Assembly (NCBI RefSeq): GCF_964340395.1
Contig: NC_135560.1
Span: 21,869,175-21,933,174, forward strand
Source of the DNA: Glandiceps talaboti
Lineage: Eukaryota; Hemichordata; Enteropneusta; Spengelidae
DNA: 64,000 bases
Reading direction: 5' to 3'
Each line of letters starts with the position of its first letter. The first letter of the stretch is position 1. Both the position numbers and the translations under genes were made by a program. Below the pieces are notes generated by a model. The model did no database searches, was not told where the DNA came from, and saw nothing but the letters and a program-made list of their open reading frames with translations. Below are positions 39,252 through 47,400 of this stretch, piece by piece.

Positions 39252-41816
39252 TGTACATGTATATATCCGTCGTTAACATTTCAAGGGCACTGTATAAGGC
39301 CATTGTCATTCTGAGTAATCGATAAAATACAATTTTCTATCCAAAATTGAGCAGTGCCTTCCCGTTAACATCCATTTCTTCATCATATTTGAATAACAGG
39401 GCATTACTTGGACTCATAACAAGACCTAAAGACTTTGCCACCCATCTGCTAACGGTTTTCATCGCCAATTTTATTTTGTATTTAATATTCTACATCATTA
39501 TGAAGGTTTGTGATAATAAGACTCGACCTTTATTCAACATCATTCTCATAGATAAGGCAAATATTTTTATTGAAAAATAAATGGTTTTGAATAAATTTAA
39601 TAATTATTGACCGTGCATGTTCTTATCCAGACTTAAACAATAGTTTGGGTCGATCCTATTATATATTTTCACATTTTACACTTTTGATACGAGATGATTT
39701 CTGGTAAGAGTTAGACTTCTAAGAACATTTTGTTTCTTATGGAGAGTAACTTTTGTTTCCAAACATCGATCGTGATATATTATTGTATGTGAAACCACGA
39801 TACAACTATACTAATGGCTGTTAGAGCAATCTGTGCCAGTGCATTCTCGCAAACCAAAGCTGTTATTTCTTCTGCGATACTGCGAAATTCAAATGTACCT
39901 CTTGGACGGTGCCGTAAAAGAGACTGTGATTTACGACGATGTGCCAGTGTAGTCTATTTGCTAATCATACATTCTAAAAAATGTGGTCAGTCTCAGTTTA
40001 ATGTATTTTGATGGAATACTGTTCTCTCATAAAAGTTAACATTAATGAGAATTTAAACTACATTTTTAATAGTGTAGATTTTGTCTTTATATCTTTAAAG
40101 TTTACTCTTACTTTCTCTACAGACTGTAAGAAAAGAGTGGAGCTGTCCGAGAGTCTTAATATATTTACTCTTGTTAGTCTTGACTATTGGATTCTGGACA
40201 CCTGCGCTGTATTTCTTCACTCGGTTTCTTGCACAGTGGGGTGTAAGTTTAATATTCAATAATTTCTTCGTTACAAGCAAATATATCTTTACAACATCGA
40301 ACAGGAGAAACATCGATAAATTGCCCTTTAGAGACAGTTATGTTATTGTAAGCTCGAATTTAGTTTTGTCCAAACCTAATCTGGTATCGGTTTCAGTTTT
40401 AACCACGTTCTTCCACTCTTAGGACTTAGCATTGCTGTTGTAAGAACTGAGAATTCTGGTTTAAGTTCTCAGTTTGAGAGTTAAGTGCCCTTACATACTT
40501 ACATTACATGGCAAACTGTACAATAAAATATGTTACAGCCTCTTGACATAATTATAATTTTGTTTGGCATGTCAACTTGCGATATATTTATTTAATTGTG
40601 ATGAATTTACAAAGCATATTGCGACTATAGCCATCGACAACAAAACTTTACATTAAGTTTATTTAGATTTATATTTTAGATTGTCTATAGCATACCTTCA
40701 ATTGTCAATAAATATGTAATTAACGGTTTTGTTCCATCAGAAAACACCAGCAGAGTCTCGTGAAGGCAATCGTGACTGTATATGGTTTGATTTCTATGAT
40801 CATCATGATGTATGGCACCTCCTGTCTGCATGTGGATTATTCATCTCATTTATAGTAAGGCAGACGTTTCTACCTATTTCCAACACAACCGCGCATATTA
40901 TACATTTTTTTTACTATATTGTATGAATTCAGCCCGTTATTTCCCTGTATGACATAGAACAATACAGAACAGCTCAGAGAATTTGGTTTGTTTATGTTCT
41001 ACTACATTAGGGGTGGCTGCTACATTAGGCCACCGAATGGTGGCTACATTTGTCATAAAGATTAACACTTTGTCCACTGACTTGATTGAAACCTCATTTG
41101 ACTGTCTACACCCATATTATTCGTGATGAACTTTCTAATGAGACCCTGATCTTTTGACCTTGACCTTCATCTTCAATGTCATACCCGGCATACCGAATGG
41201 TAGCCATATTCGTCTTTAAGAAATCAAAGTGTGGTTTTGGTCACTATCTCTATAAACTTAAATACAGACCTCATTTAAGTGTCTACACCAAAGTTATCCA
41301 TGATGAGCTTTCAAATAAAACATTGACCTTTGATTTGACCTCTATGTTCAAGGTCAAATAGCCCAAAATGTTCAAAATATAAATATACACCTCTGACACG
41401 ACTTGGCTGATTTCCACCAAACCTGGTACAAATGTCAGATACAGTAGTCCACATGACATTGTGCATATCACTTTATGTCGTGCCCTCGATAATGACCGAA
41501 TGACGGCCGTAAATTCAGAACATTTTAGTAAATTAAAATGTGGGGAATTATGTCTAGACTTGTTATGAAGGATATGGGTCTGACATAAATACCACCCATG
41601 CCTTATTATTTCAGGTACTCCAAATGATGTCTGTGTGTGTGTTCATTATAAGCTGTTTTACCACATTCTCCATGTGTACGTGTGTTTGTGTGGGTGCTCC
41701 CTTGTGTATTTAATGTTAATATGTTTAAAACGTATTAATTTGTTATTCTGCAGACCATACTCTACATGGATGATGGCCTTGACCGCACCAAACGTCGTGA
41801 GATACACGTGTTCTGA
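22407..41816 (+). CDS. SIDT: SID-1 transmembrane family protein, gene A (23 exons)
   Basis: Seen: 23 GT/AG-bounded exons join in frame to 754 residues (family members are usually about 750-830). Exons: 22407-22637, 24535-24656, 25032-25181, 25600-25645, 26278-26376, 27525-27608, 28055-28151, 29771-29833, 31463-31553, 32336-32373, 33221-33273, 33777-33911, 34569-34642, 35022-35130, 35663-35780, 36465-36601, 37539-37635, 38588-38658, 38980-39026, 39400-39505, 40123-40242, 40741-40854, 41754-41816. Order: signal peptide, ectodomain to about residue 297, TM1 about 303-323, short cytosolic loop, then ten TM helices. Family hallmarks are [41 protein letters not shown] and HHDVWH. Ser489, His493, Asp504, His718 and His722 match the metal-site residues of the CREST superfamily, to which SIDT proteins belong. 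Known: relatives take part in dsRNA uptake, lysosomal nucleic-acid transport and cholesterol binding. Inferred: a membrane protein of the same class; substrate unknown. An identical alternative first exon lies at 18653. Only exon 10 has an ambiguous acceptor. Confidence 0.93.
23560..24212. repeat. Imperfect inverted repeat in gene A intron 1
   Basis: 23560-23660 (GTAGCCTACCTGTAGACTTGAG...GAGCCTTCAGTAATTACAAGG) recurs on the opposite strand at about 24050-24212, separated by about 400 bp. The right arm holds the nested 67-bp MITE. A further element (TATTTTAGA...GGTCAC) occurs near both inner edges in direct orientation. Probably a decayed fold-back transposon. Confidence 0.6.
24092..24158. mobile_element. 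67-bp palindromic MITE with TTA target duplication
   Basis: Ends ACTGACATTTTTTAATTTTCGCTCC... and, on the other strand, TAGACATTTTGAATTTTCGCTCC.... Flanked by TTA at 24089-24091 and 24159-24161. The related sequence at 23600-23620 has a single uninterrupted TAA/TTA there, an empty site in the same window. Confidence 0.65.
24535..24656 (+). CDS. SIDT: SIDT gene A exon 2
   Basis: Ectodomain, residues 78-117. TTTTTCAG acceptor, donor GTAAGTAT, ends in phase 2. Contains [13 protein letters not shown] and TSWEIP; the FVVRQ...SW strand pair is diagnostic of SIDT ectodomains. Confidence 0.94.
25032..25181 (+). CDS. SIDT: SIDT gene A exon 3
   Basis: Ectodomain, residues about 118-168. Phase 2 in and 2 out; donor GTAAGTAG. 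Contains AARTLCP (conserved Cys), SDLYIEVS and [13 protein letters not shown], all matching the family. Confidence 0.94.
25600..25645 (+). CDS. SIDT: SIDT gene A exon 4 (46 bp microexon)
   Basis: Residues about 168-183, a Pro/Thr-rich linker ([15 protein letters not shown]). Same 46 bp length and phases as gene B exon 4. CCCTTCAG acceptor, GTACGT donor. Confidence 0.85.
25719..26055. repeat. Compound (TG)/(CG)/(TATG)/(TACG)n tract, gene A intron 4
   Basis: About 340 bp of alternating purine/pyrimidine with CGCGCGCG cores, between exons 4 and 5. Three overlapping open frames here are artefacts. Confidence 0.9.
26278..26376 (+). CDS. SIDT: SIDT gene A exon 5
   Basis: Residues 184-216, phase 0/0. 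Starts with a tyrosine run and an NFT N-glycosylation sequon ([10 protein letters not shown]), followed by [18 protein letters not shown] with a conserved Cys. TTTTTTCAG acceptor, GTAAGA donor. Confidence 0.93.
26513..27015. repeat. Compound (CATA)/(CACG)/(CAGG)/(CAGA)n tract, gene A intron 5
   Basis: About 500 bp with a higher-order pattern: CATA block, TTTATGCAGGCAGGCAGG, CAGA block, CATA block, then TTCATGCAGGCAGGCAGG and CAGA again. Confidence 0.9.
27525..27608 (+). CDS. SIDT: SIDT gene A exon 6
   Basis: Residues 217-244, phase 0/0. [12 protein letters not shown] and [15 protein letters not shown] match the CPVYD...YQTMTKKAAITV signature of the family. TTTTCAG acceptor, GTGAGA donor. Confidence 0.95.
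27660..27840. repeat. (CT)n tract, gene A intron 6
   Basis: Pure polypyrimidine of about 170 bp with one (CCCT)n interruption, starting about 50 bp after the exon 6 donor. Confidence 0.93.
28055..28151 (+). CDS. SIDT: SIDT gene A exon 7
   Basis: Residues 245-276, ends in phase 1. [14 protein letters not shown] is the final ectodomain strand with a conserved Cys. The donor GTAAGAAC is followed 10 bp later by a MITE. Confidence 0.93.
28162..28547 (+). mobile_element. AGGCCTA-TIR MITE, copy C (in SIDT gene A intron 7)
   Basis: About 386 bp, same family and orientation as copy B. It begins 10 bp after the last base of exon 7, just beyond the GTAAGAAC donor. Confidence 0.78.
28755..29175. repeat. 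Minisatellite, unit about 46-60 bp, about 8 copies (gene A intron 7)
   Basis: Diverged units share TCTCCCATAGTATGGGTTGG and TACATATGTACCGTAGATGG. CATAGTATG and ACATATGT are near-palindromic. Open frames on both strands here are repeat artefacts. Confidence 0.85.
29771..29833 (+). CDS. SIDT: SIDT gene A exon 8
   Basis: Residues about 277-297, the Lys/Arg-rich juxtamembrane end of the ectodomain ([15 protein letters not shown]). Phase 1/1; aligned in position and phase with gene B exon 8 ([14 protein letters not shown]). Confidence 0.85.
30334..31348. mobile_element. Non-autonomous DNA transposon, about 1.0 kb, AGGCC...TCTGGTTCTGGTCAG TIRs
   Basis: In gene A intron 8. The left end AGGCC-A(n)-TATGTCTGGTTCTGGTCAG mirrors the right end CTGACCAGAACCAGATTTTTA-T(n)-GGCCT, an inverted repeat of about 35-40 bp. 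The inside has no conserved frame but holds a 22-bp hairpin (30826-30847 / 30862-30883). The AGGCC-A(n) terminus recalls the smaller MITE family. Confidence 0.65.
31463..31553 (+). CDS. SIDT: SIDT gene A exon 9 (TM1)
   Basis: Residues about 298-327. NEYWKPIV leads into a hydrophobic helix (TM1) ending HNCR. Phase 1 in, 2 out; donor GTAGGT. The acceptor TTAATAG has a weak pyrimidine tract. Confidence 0.85.
31965..32295. repeat. (TAC)n trinucleotide tract, gene A intron 9
   Basis: About 330 bp of TAC/TAG/CAC triplets ending about 40 bp before exon 10. It translates as poly-Thr or poly-Val but has no coding support. Confidence 0.92.
32336..32373 (+). CDS. SIDT: SIDT gene A exon 10 (cytosolic loop, boundary uncertain)
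   Basis: Acidic/basic cytosolic loop [13 protein letters not shown] just after TM1. The acceptor could be at 32335 (AATGAG) or 15 bp later at 32350 (GAATAG); both keep the frame, so the protein is 754 or 749 residues. Donor GTAAGT. A 330-bp (TAC)n tract ends about 40 bp upstream. Confidence 0.65.
32443..32530. repeat. (ATGT)n tract left of the intronic hairpin
   Basis: TATG/ATGT repeats that stop 24 bp before the hairpin arm. Confidence 0.9.
32554..32743. repeat. Perfect hairpin: two 91-bp arms, 8-nt loop, in SIDT gene A intron 10
   Basis: Arms 32554-32644 and 32653-32743 are exact reverse complements around the loop CTTGACTT. (ATGT)n tracts flank both sides. Compared by eye base by base with no mismatch found. 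Transcribed as part of gene A pre-mRNA it would fold into dsRNA of about 90 bp. Probably a fold-back element or Penelope-like terminal structure. Confidence 0.92.
32744..33010. repeat. (ATGT)n tract right of the intronic hairpin
   Basis: Continues directly from the right arm with the same motif as the left tract. Confidence 0.9.
33221..33273 (+). CDS. SIDT: SIDT gene A exon 11 (cytosolic loop)
   Basis: Acidic loop segment [17 protein letters not shown], residues about 341-358, phase 1 in, 0 out. Poorly conserved, as in gene B; supported by matching phase and position. Confidence 0.72.
33625..33665. repeat. (CAA)n microsatellite
   Basis: About 13 CAA triplets in gene A intron 11. Confidence 0.9.
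33777..33911 (+). CDS. SIDT: SIDT gene A exon 12 (TM2)
   Basis: Residues 359-403. [20 protein letters not shown] and [10 protein letters not shown] match the family TM2 (KKYQIYFWN...ALPVVQLV). Same 135 bp as gene B. TTTCTGCAG acceptor, GTAAGT donor. Confidence 0.96.
34569..34642 (+). CDS. SIDT: SIDT gene A exon 13
   Basis: Residues 404-427. [20 protein letters not shown] is the highly conserved extracellular loop (NxTGNQDxCYxNFLCAxPLG in relatives). TTTTTTAG acceptor, donor GTTAAGT, phase 2. Confidence 0.96.
34701..34809. repeat. (TG)/(TATG)/(TCTG)n microsatellite
   Basis: Compound tract in gene A intron 13, starting about 60 bp after exon 13. Confidence 0.85.
35022..35130 (+). CDS. SIDT: SIDT gene A exon 14 (TM3)
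   Basis: Residues 428-464: [19 protein letters not shown] begins TM3 and is followed by a His-containing cytosolic turn ([12 protein letters not shown]). TTTTCAG acceptor, GTAAAT donor, phase 2 in, 0 out. Confidence 0.96.
35663..35780 (+). CDS. SIDT: SIDT gene A exon 15 (TM4, first metal-site residues)
   Basis: Residues 465-503. [20 protein letters not shown] is followed by CSGCYHVCP, which carries Ser489 and His493, the Ser/His pair of the CREST-type site. Ends QF, with Asp504 split across the intron (phase 1). Confidence 0.97.
36465..36601 (+). CDS. SIDT: SIDT gene A exon 16 (TM5-TM6)
   Basis: Residues 504-549. Asp504 then [33 protein letters not shown]; the LYQxRHPD turn is a family signature. 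CCCTTTGCAG acceptor, GTGAGT donor. Confidence 0.97.
36923..37129. repeat. (CAGA)n then (CATA)n microsatellite
   Basis: CAGA to 36970, CATA to 37129, in gene A intron 16. Confidence 0.92.
37539..37635 (+). CDS. SIDT: SIDT gene A exon 17 (TM7)
   Basis: Residues 550-581, hydrophobic helix with [18 protein letters not shown]. Same 97 bp as gene B. The donor GTAAGT is 14 bp upstream of a TIR element. Confidence 0.93.
37650..38009. mobile_element. TIR element with CACTCTAAAG ends, rich in GAACAC/GTGTTC
   Basis: About 360 bp between CACTCTAAAG and CTTTAGAGTG, followed inward on both sides by ATGTGTTCAG / CTGAACACAT. The interior has more than ten GAACAC or GTGTTC words. It starts 14 bp after the exon 17 end of gene A. 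Non-coding. Confidence 0.6.
38588..38658 (+). CDS. SIDT: SIDT gene A exon 18
   Basis: Residues about 582-605, the cytosolic basic stretch [14 protein letters not shown] and CRRRPKYT, matching the RWKLDSGIFRR region of vertebrate SIDT. TTTTCCAG acceptor, donor GTAAAT. Confidence 0.92.
38980..39026 (+). CDS. SIDT: SIDT gene A exon 19 (TM8 start)
   Basis: 47 bp: [16 protein letters not shown], matching the conserved DRMVLLVMGNVINWSLA. The acceptor CATAAAAG is pyrimidine-poor but is the only site that keeps frame and homology. Confidence 0.92.
39163..39254. repeat. (TG)n microsatellite
   Basis: TG tract turning into TGCG, gene A intron 19. Confidence 0.9.
39400..39505 (+). CDS. SIDT: SIDT gene A exon 20 (TM9)
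   Basis: Residues 621-656: [16 protein letters not shown] then a hydrophobic helix ending FYIIMK. The RPxDFAxxLL and FYIIMK motifs are family-conserved. Donor GTTTGTGA. Confidence 0.96.
40123..40242 (+). CDS. SIDT: SIDT gene A exon 21 (TM10)
   Basis: Residues 657-696: a cytosolic segment [12 protein letters not shown] then a leucine-rich [29 protein letters not shown] acceptor, GTAAGT donor. Confidence 0.95.
40741..40854 (+). CDS. SIDT: SIDT gene A exon 22 (HDxWH metal-site motif)
   Basis: Residues 697-734: [20 protein letters not shown] then [14 protein letters not shown]. His718 and His722 are the paired histidines expected to complete the zinc-type site with His493. Confidence 0.98.
41754..41816 (+). 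CDS. SIDT: SIDT gene A exon 23 (C terminus, stop TGA)
   Basis: [20 protein letters not shown] then TGA. Matches the invariant LDDDLDxxxRxxIxVF terminus of the family, so the gene ends exactly where expected. Confidence 0.97.
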   Translation, partial: TILYMDDGLDRTKRREIHVF

Positions 41817-42114
41817 TTTGATGTTCATCTGTACCTTGTAGCCTATTATATGTACAAGAGTGTGTTCGAGATTAGAACTGTATTTACTTGATAGATATGC
41901 ATTCCGTGTGTTAGTCTGTGCGAGGTCCTTAGAGTTATACACTCTGGTTTTACAAATATTATATTACCAAATACTTAATAACTGTAATCAAATGTGATAT
42001 GATTTGCTAATACTAGTACATGCCGTTAATCCTAGAACACTAATAAGACATTTAACATTACTGGAGATGTGATGACACTAAACAGTATTCTTCAATATAT
42101 ATATTCTTCAATAT

Positions 42115-42850
42115 ATATATATATATATAACTAGTTAAAAATTCATTGTATGTTTTACAGTTAGTTTAAAACTAGTCAACGATCCACTGTATGTATTATA
42201 GTTAGTTTAAAACTAATTAACGATTCACTGTATGTTTTATAGTTAGTTTAAAACTAGTCAACGATCCACTGTATGTATTATAGTTAGTTAAAACTAGTTA
42301 ACGATTAAGTGTATGTTGCTTTAAAACTAGTTAAAGATTAGTTTAAAAACCTGTTATCGATTTATTGCATGTTTTACTGTTAGTCCAAAAGCTGTTAATG
42401 ATTTTTATCCTATGTAGTAATGTTACTTTAAAACTAGTTAACGATTAGTTTAAAAACTAGTTATCGATTTATTGCATGTTTTAATGTTAGTCCAAAACTA
42501 GTTAACAATTCATTATATGACAGTACACTATAGTTACTTTGCTTCTATGTTACTATGTTTCTCTGTGAACTGGTTGAATATTAGATAGAAACTCATAACG
42601 CTAAGTCACTAAATAATTGTGTGATAATGGTCCGTAGTACACGAATCGAAACGTTGCATTTGTTTCCAATTTACCATTCCAAAGTAACTGTATTGTACTG
42701 TCATGTTGATCCTTGGAACCATGGACAATATATTCTCCATGATTCATTGCTAGTTAACGATTTATTGTATGTGGTAATGTTACTTAAAAACTGGTTAACG
42801 ATATTTTTGCATGTTTTATTAGTTTTAAACTAGTTAACTATTCACAATCA
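42115..42850. repeat. Degenerate tandem repeat downstream of SIDT gene A
   Basis: Many copies of AGTTTAAAACTAGTTAACGA and TTCACTGTATGTTTTATAGT, period about 56-60 bp near 42130-42290 and looser to 42500, with a further unit at about 42750-42850. AT-rich. It may lie in the 3' UTR. Confidence 0.75.
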
Positions 42851-42917
42851 AGGTTATAAGTAATTAATAAGATGTTGTTACATTGGTCCATACCCAGCTG
42901 CAGTAGTGTTTTAATCT

Positions 42918-42923
42918 AATAAA
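42918..42923 (+). promoter_or_regulatory. Candidate poly(A) signal of SIDT gene A
   Basis: AATAAA about 1.1 kb after the gene A stop, followed by TGTTTATGTTGT. I saw no AATAAA closer to the stop, so the 3' UTR would be long and would include the degenerate repeat array at 42.1-42.85 kb. Alternatively a variant signal nearer the stop is used. Confidence 0.3.
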
Positions 42924-43025
42924 TCGCTAAATAAGATGAAATTCTCTGTTTATGTTGTCATTTGCATTTCCCACATCCCTAAATTCTGCCACCCAACTCT
43001 TATCGTCCCTACATTAAATATGGGT

Positions 43026-43266
43026 TGTCAGTGGCCGAGCGGTTAGCTCGAACGCCTTTTACCTCTGCAGCCTGGGTTCGAACCCGTCAGTCGGCTGGGT
43101 TTGATTAAATTTACCACGCTGTAAGTAAGAAGAGTGTCGTTCAGTTTGACTCTACCGAACAACGCAGGTTTTCCCCGGGTACTCCGGTTTCCTCCTGCAT
43201 TAACACTGAACTTTCCTCCTGTTATTGGGCAATGCCTGTTGGATGGTTAATAAATAAATAAATAAA
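43026..43266 (+). mobile_element. tRNA-derived SINE
   Basis: About 240 bp: a tRNA-like head with A box TGGCCGAGCGG and B box GGTTCGAACCC at the right spacing, then a body ending CCCCGGGTACTCCGGTTTCC, a segment shared by several marine-invertebrate SINEs, then a (TAAA)n tail at 43248-43266. Lies in the intergenic space between the two SIDT genes. Confidence 0.75.
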
Positions 43267-44154
43267 ATTTCACTTTAATTTCAACCAACCAACTTGTGTA
43301 AAACTCTATGTACTTTATGAAAACGCAATCAAAACCATGCCACCTGAAACATATCGTCATCTAATGCACTTGACTTAACAAAGATATGATATATATTACT
43401 ATGTTTTATCGTCTTCATTTTCTTTGCATGTGATACCTTTTCGTAGCAAATAGATACATGATAAAGCAAAACTGTTATCAAGTTAGACGATGAAATATAT
43501 ATGACTAAGAATCCTGTCAAGCGGAACGGTAAAATTTTAGTCAGATTGTCAATTTGTGGCGCAAGATGAGGTTTTTTCCATCATATGTGACCTGTTTTTT
43601 ATTGTATTAAAAATTTAAAAGATACAAATTTACTGTTTATATCTTGATCGCATGTTATATAAAAGCCACTAAACATGCTATCCATGTACGAAGCTGTTCG
43701 TACACAATTTGTGAATGGATGGGCAGTGTTTAGTCTGCAGTTGCAAGTTGTGGGAAGGGGGAATTATTTTTGTTGGCTGTGCGTTCGTCTTTTCCGAACT
43801 CAGATAATAGAAGGGAGAAACTAAATGCTAAAAAAATTGTAAGTTAAAATTTTCCGAACTTTACCGTTACTAGTTATATGATTAACAATAGTAGGCTAAG
43901 TAGCACAACTAAATCGTTATTTGAAATAGAAATTACACAAAAATATGTTGGACCGTTCTCCCTTTCACTTCAGTTGTGACTTAAGATTATTTTCGGATCA
44001 CAATCACTACAGAGGCCTGAGGGTCATTCATAGTCTCTCATAGGTAACATACATATAATTTACTTAGTTGTGACGTTACGATCTTGGTTAAATTCGGGGT
44101 CAATATACAGAATGTTTTATATCAAGGGAACAAATAGTCAATAACCTAGGGGGT

Positions 44155-44160
44155 TATAAA
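44155..44160 (+). promoter_or_regulatory. Candidate TATA box of SIDT gene B
   Basis: TATAAA lies 48 bp before the start codon, implying a 5' leader of about 20-25 nt if used. No other core element is obvious. Position fits; function is inference. Confidence 0.4.
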
Positions 44161-44207
44161 TTAGAGTCATTGCAGTTTGCGTCCATCACCTAAAGCCTAC
44201 ACCAGAA

Positions 44208-44429
44208 ATGGGAATTAAATGGCACACGACACACTTGGCGATATTTGTGTACGTTTTTGTCATCAGTAATGTCAGAGCTACACAACAAATACATCAAGTT
44301 GTTAGAACAGATGTCAACGTCGTTATGACTGAATATATCGAGGCTGATTTCGACACTATCTATCACGGTAGTGTTACACAGGACAAAGAAGACGTGTACT
44401 ACTACCAAGCTCCAAATGGTACCAACCAG
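44208..44429 (+). CDS. SIDT: SIDT gene B exon 1
   Basis: Residues 1-74: signal peptide [20 protein letters not shown], then ectodomain ([15 protein letters not shown]) and an NGT sequon. Donor GTAGGG after CAG, phase 0. Confidence 0.92.
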
Positions 44430-47400
44430 GTAGGGAGTGTGGAATTCTCTGGTCATTGTACGTGTACCACAGTGAAATATCTCAATATTATAGTTAAACG
44501 CCACATAATAATCATATAGAATCTCCATACGGGACCAAACCTTTTCACCGAAAAAAGTCATTTTATTTCCACTAATTTAAAATTATGCCATCATGCATGA
44601 TCATGATAAATTCTTCTATAGACCTAAGAAACAATGGAATTCAGAATGTTACACTATTACATTGAGTACTTGGATATTTACAATGAATGAGAAGTCTGTA
44701 TTCAGTAACTGATATTTTTGTGATATACCGAATGAAACGTGTTTCCGTGATGACATAGCCTTGTCACAAGATAATACAGGTATGATGTATGGAGGGGCAT
44801 GCCATGACCCCTGAGTTTGATGATTTAAATACGCATTGACGACACATGGGAAGATTTCTGTTACCTTGGTATTAAATTTGCATATTTGTGAGAACCAGGG
44901 GCATAAATTCCATTGTATACACCATGTTCTGAAATTGAACCATATGTGATGAGAATTTATACACATATGTATTTACGTACAGACATGATCCATGTATAAC
45001 ATGTATAAAGACTATGGTATTAGTACAGATAACCAGTTAGTGCACACAATCATTTATACTGAGCAAAGTTCACTCTCCTTGGCTACCAACGCCCTGCCAG
45101 ATATAAGTTGTTAAGGTCGATAACTCGGACAAGATAAAAAGGTACCGGTTAATTAAGTCAAACATTATTTATTATGTCATTGTGTTTGTGAATTTCCTGT
45201 TGCCTTGATCTCACCTGAATTTTGCAAAAACTATTCACATTTATCGTAGCGACCGCATGAGAATTACGTGTTTCTTTTTTTTTACAGGCTGTAGTATATT
45301 TAAACACAGATGTCTGTCAGTGTTGAGGGAATAACCATATAGACACTCACATATATGCATTGATTGTGTTTGACTTGTTATTTTGTTTTTATTGTATTTG
45401 CTTGAGTTGCAACAGGTACCACTCGTCTATTGAACATGTTACAGGAGGAACGCAAATCACGCCCTCCCGTGGTCGTATGGGCTCGAAAAATAAATTCTTT
45501 ATCAATGAGCTGCTAACATCGAAAAGTATAGACGTCTTTACGGTTATTGGTGACGCTGCTGTCTTCAACGAATATATAACAGAAGATTATACATACCAAG
45601 TAGTCATACTGTGAAATGTGTGATTACGTCAAAACGTATATCAAGTGCTCCAACCGCAGAATGCTATGATATCGTTTATGGAATTATTAAAATGTGTTTG
45701 CTATATAAATCTATGGAATTCTGTCTATACAATTTTCTTGTTCTTTGTAGCATACAGCTTAGAATTAGAAAATGTTATTATTCGCTTATATAGCTTGCCG
45801 TTGTTCAGGAATAAAGGTTCATATATGGTTATCTAATATAAAGCAATACACACATCATTAACCAAGTGCTTTCTCTATCATTAACTTTGAAAATACATCT
45901 TTTTGTCTTTCAGACAGCCGCGGTTCGAGTCCATGTCAATAGTACTAATGCTGAAGATGATTATCCTGTATTATTCGTGGTCAGACAACAAGAAGGGGTC
46001 ACATCATGGCGAGTACCAATCATTGTGTTAGAAACGTAAGTGATATATGGGACATATCCTTAAAATTATGGTTATGAGAACAATATCTATATATATTCTG
46101 CCATCTAGTGACAGCTATTGAACAAGACGAGTTCCTAGTCGACAGCTACCAGTATTACTTTCACATTTCTAGTTGTGTGATGTGTTTTATTTGTTTAAAC
46201 AATTTTCAGACTATCTATATTTTTAATGATTTAACATTCAATGGTCCATACAATACATTAGTAACATACCTGAAAATACCAAGATATATTAGTCTTCCAC
46301 AGTTAAAAACACATGAAATAATCCATCAACTAGTACTTCAATGCATGTTTGTACACGGAGTCTGCAGCTTTGGAAATTATCCATTGACAAGAATATTGTC
46401 AAGAATTTGTATTACTGTTTACTGTGCATTCTTTGATGTTAAAAATATAGGTAATAACACGCGTATCCATCTATACTCATAGATGCAATGTACACCTTAA
46501 TATATTCCTGCCATTCATGTACACACTGCTATTCTAATTTGCCATCAATATATACAGAAAGACCATGATTTTACATAATTTACGAAATTACTGCCAAAAT
46601 TACCCTTGATATTGAAATAAAAATTGCCAACAGATGATGGGGAACACAATGAGATATGTTGGCAAAAATTAACATGAATTTCACAAAAATCCAAAACCCC
46701 AAAAATCTGTCATATGCCCCTGCACTATATACATCGTATCTCAAAACCAGCCAAATTCAGAGTTATTTTATTTATGGTATGCATGAAAATGATACCCTTA
46801 CAGGAACGTTATGTCTACTTTCCTATAAGCCATCATTTGTGTGATAATAAAGGCATACACGATCACATTTATTTCTTTTCCCAGTGCTACTTACAAATAC
46901 AATGCGGTAGCTAGGACGCTTTGTCCGTTAGACAGAGGGACCAACGATTTATATATTGAAGTATCCACAATCTCTACTACAGCGACAGCTTACACTCTCG
47001 TTGCTAGCATCGTTGATGATTTTGAATTGCAGTAAGTATAACGTATATACTACAGATGCTAACCTTTAGTGTCTAATATAAACATCTCCAAATCTTGACA
47101 ACAAAAAATGTCAAAAGGTCCGTTCTGTAGATGTTAACACTGTGATGTGATGGTAATGCGTAAATTGGTGACCAATCGTTTGTAAGTTTCTACACGGATT
47201 ACCAAGTGAATTTATCAATATCAAGTTCATAAAGCTGGCAATAGTGATGATAGAGGTAATAAAGAATACTTAAACTTCCAGTGAAATGTAAAATGAGACA
47301 GGTAATGCTGAAAGTAGACTGTATTTAGAAAAGAAGCCACTACAGTGAAACAAAGTTATGTAGTCTAGCAAATTTAGACGTTCTATGTAACAATACACAC

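Larger units (their letters stand above)
41817..44207. other. Intergenic region between the two SIDT genes
   Basis: 2.4 kb holding the gene A 3' UTR, the degenerate repeat array, one SINE and the gene B promoter region. No further gene is seen. Confidence 0.7.

Noticed and set aside
45360-45614. 84-codon frame in gene B intron 1 as a coding exon
   Set aside because: Its frame shares nothing with SIDT proteins, and gene A has no equivalent between exons 1 and 2.
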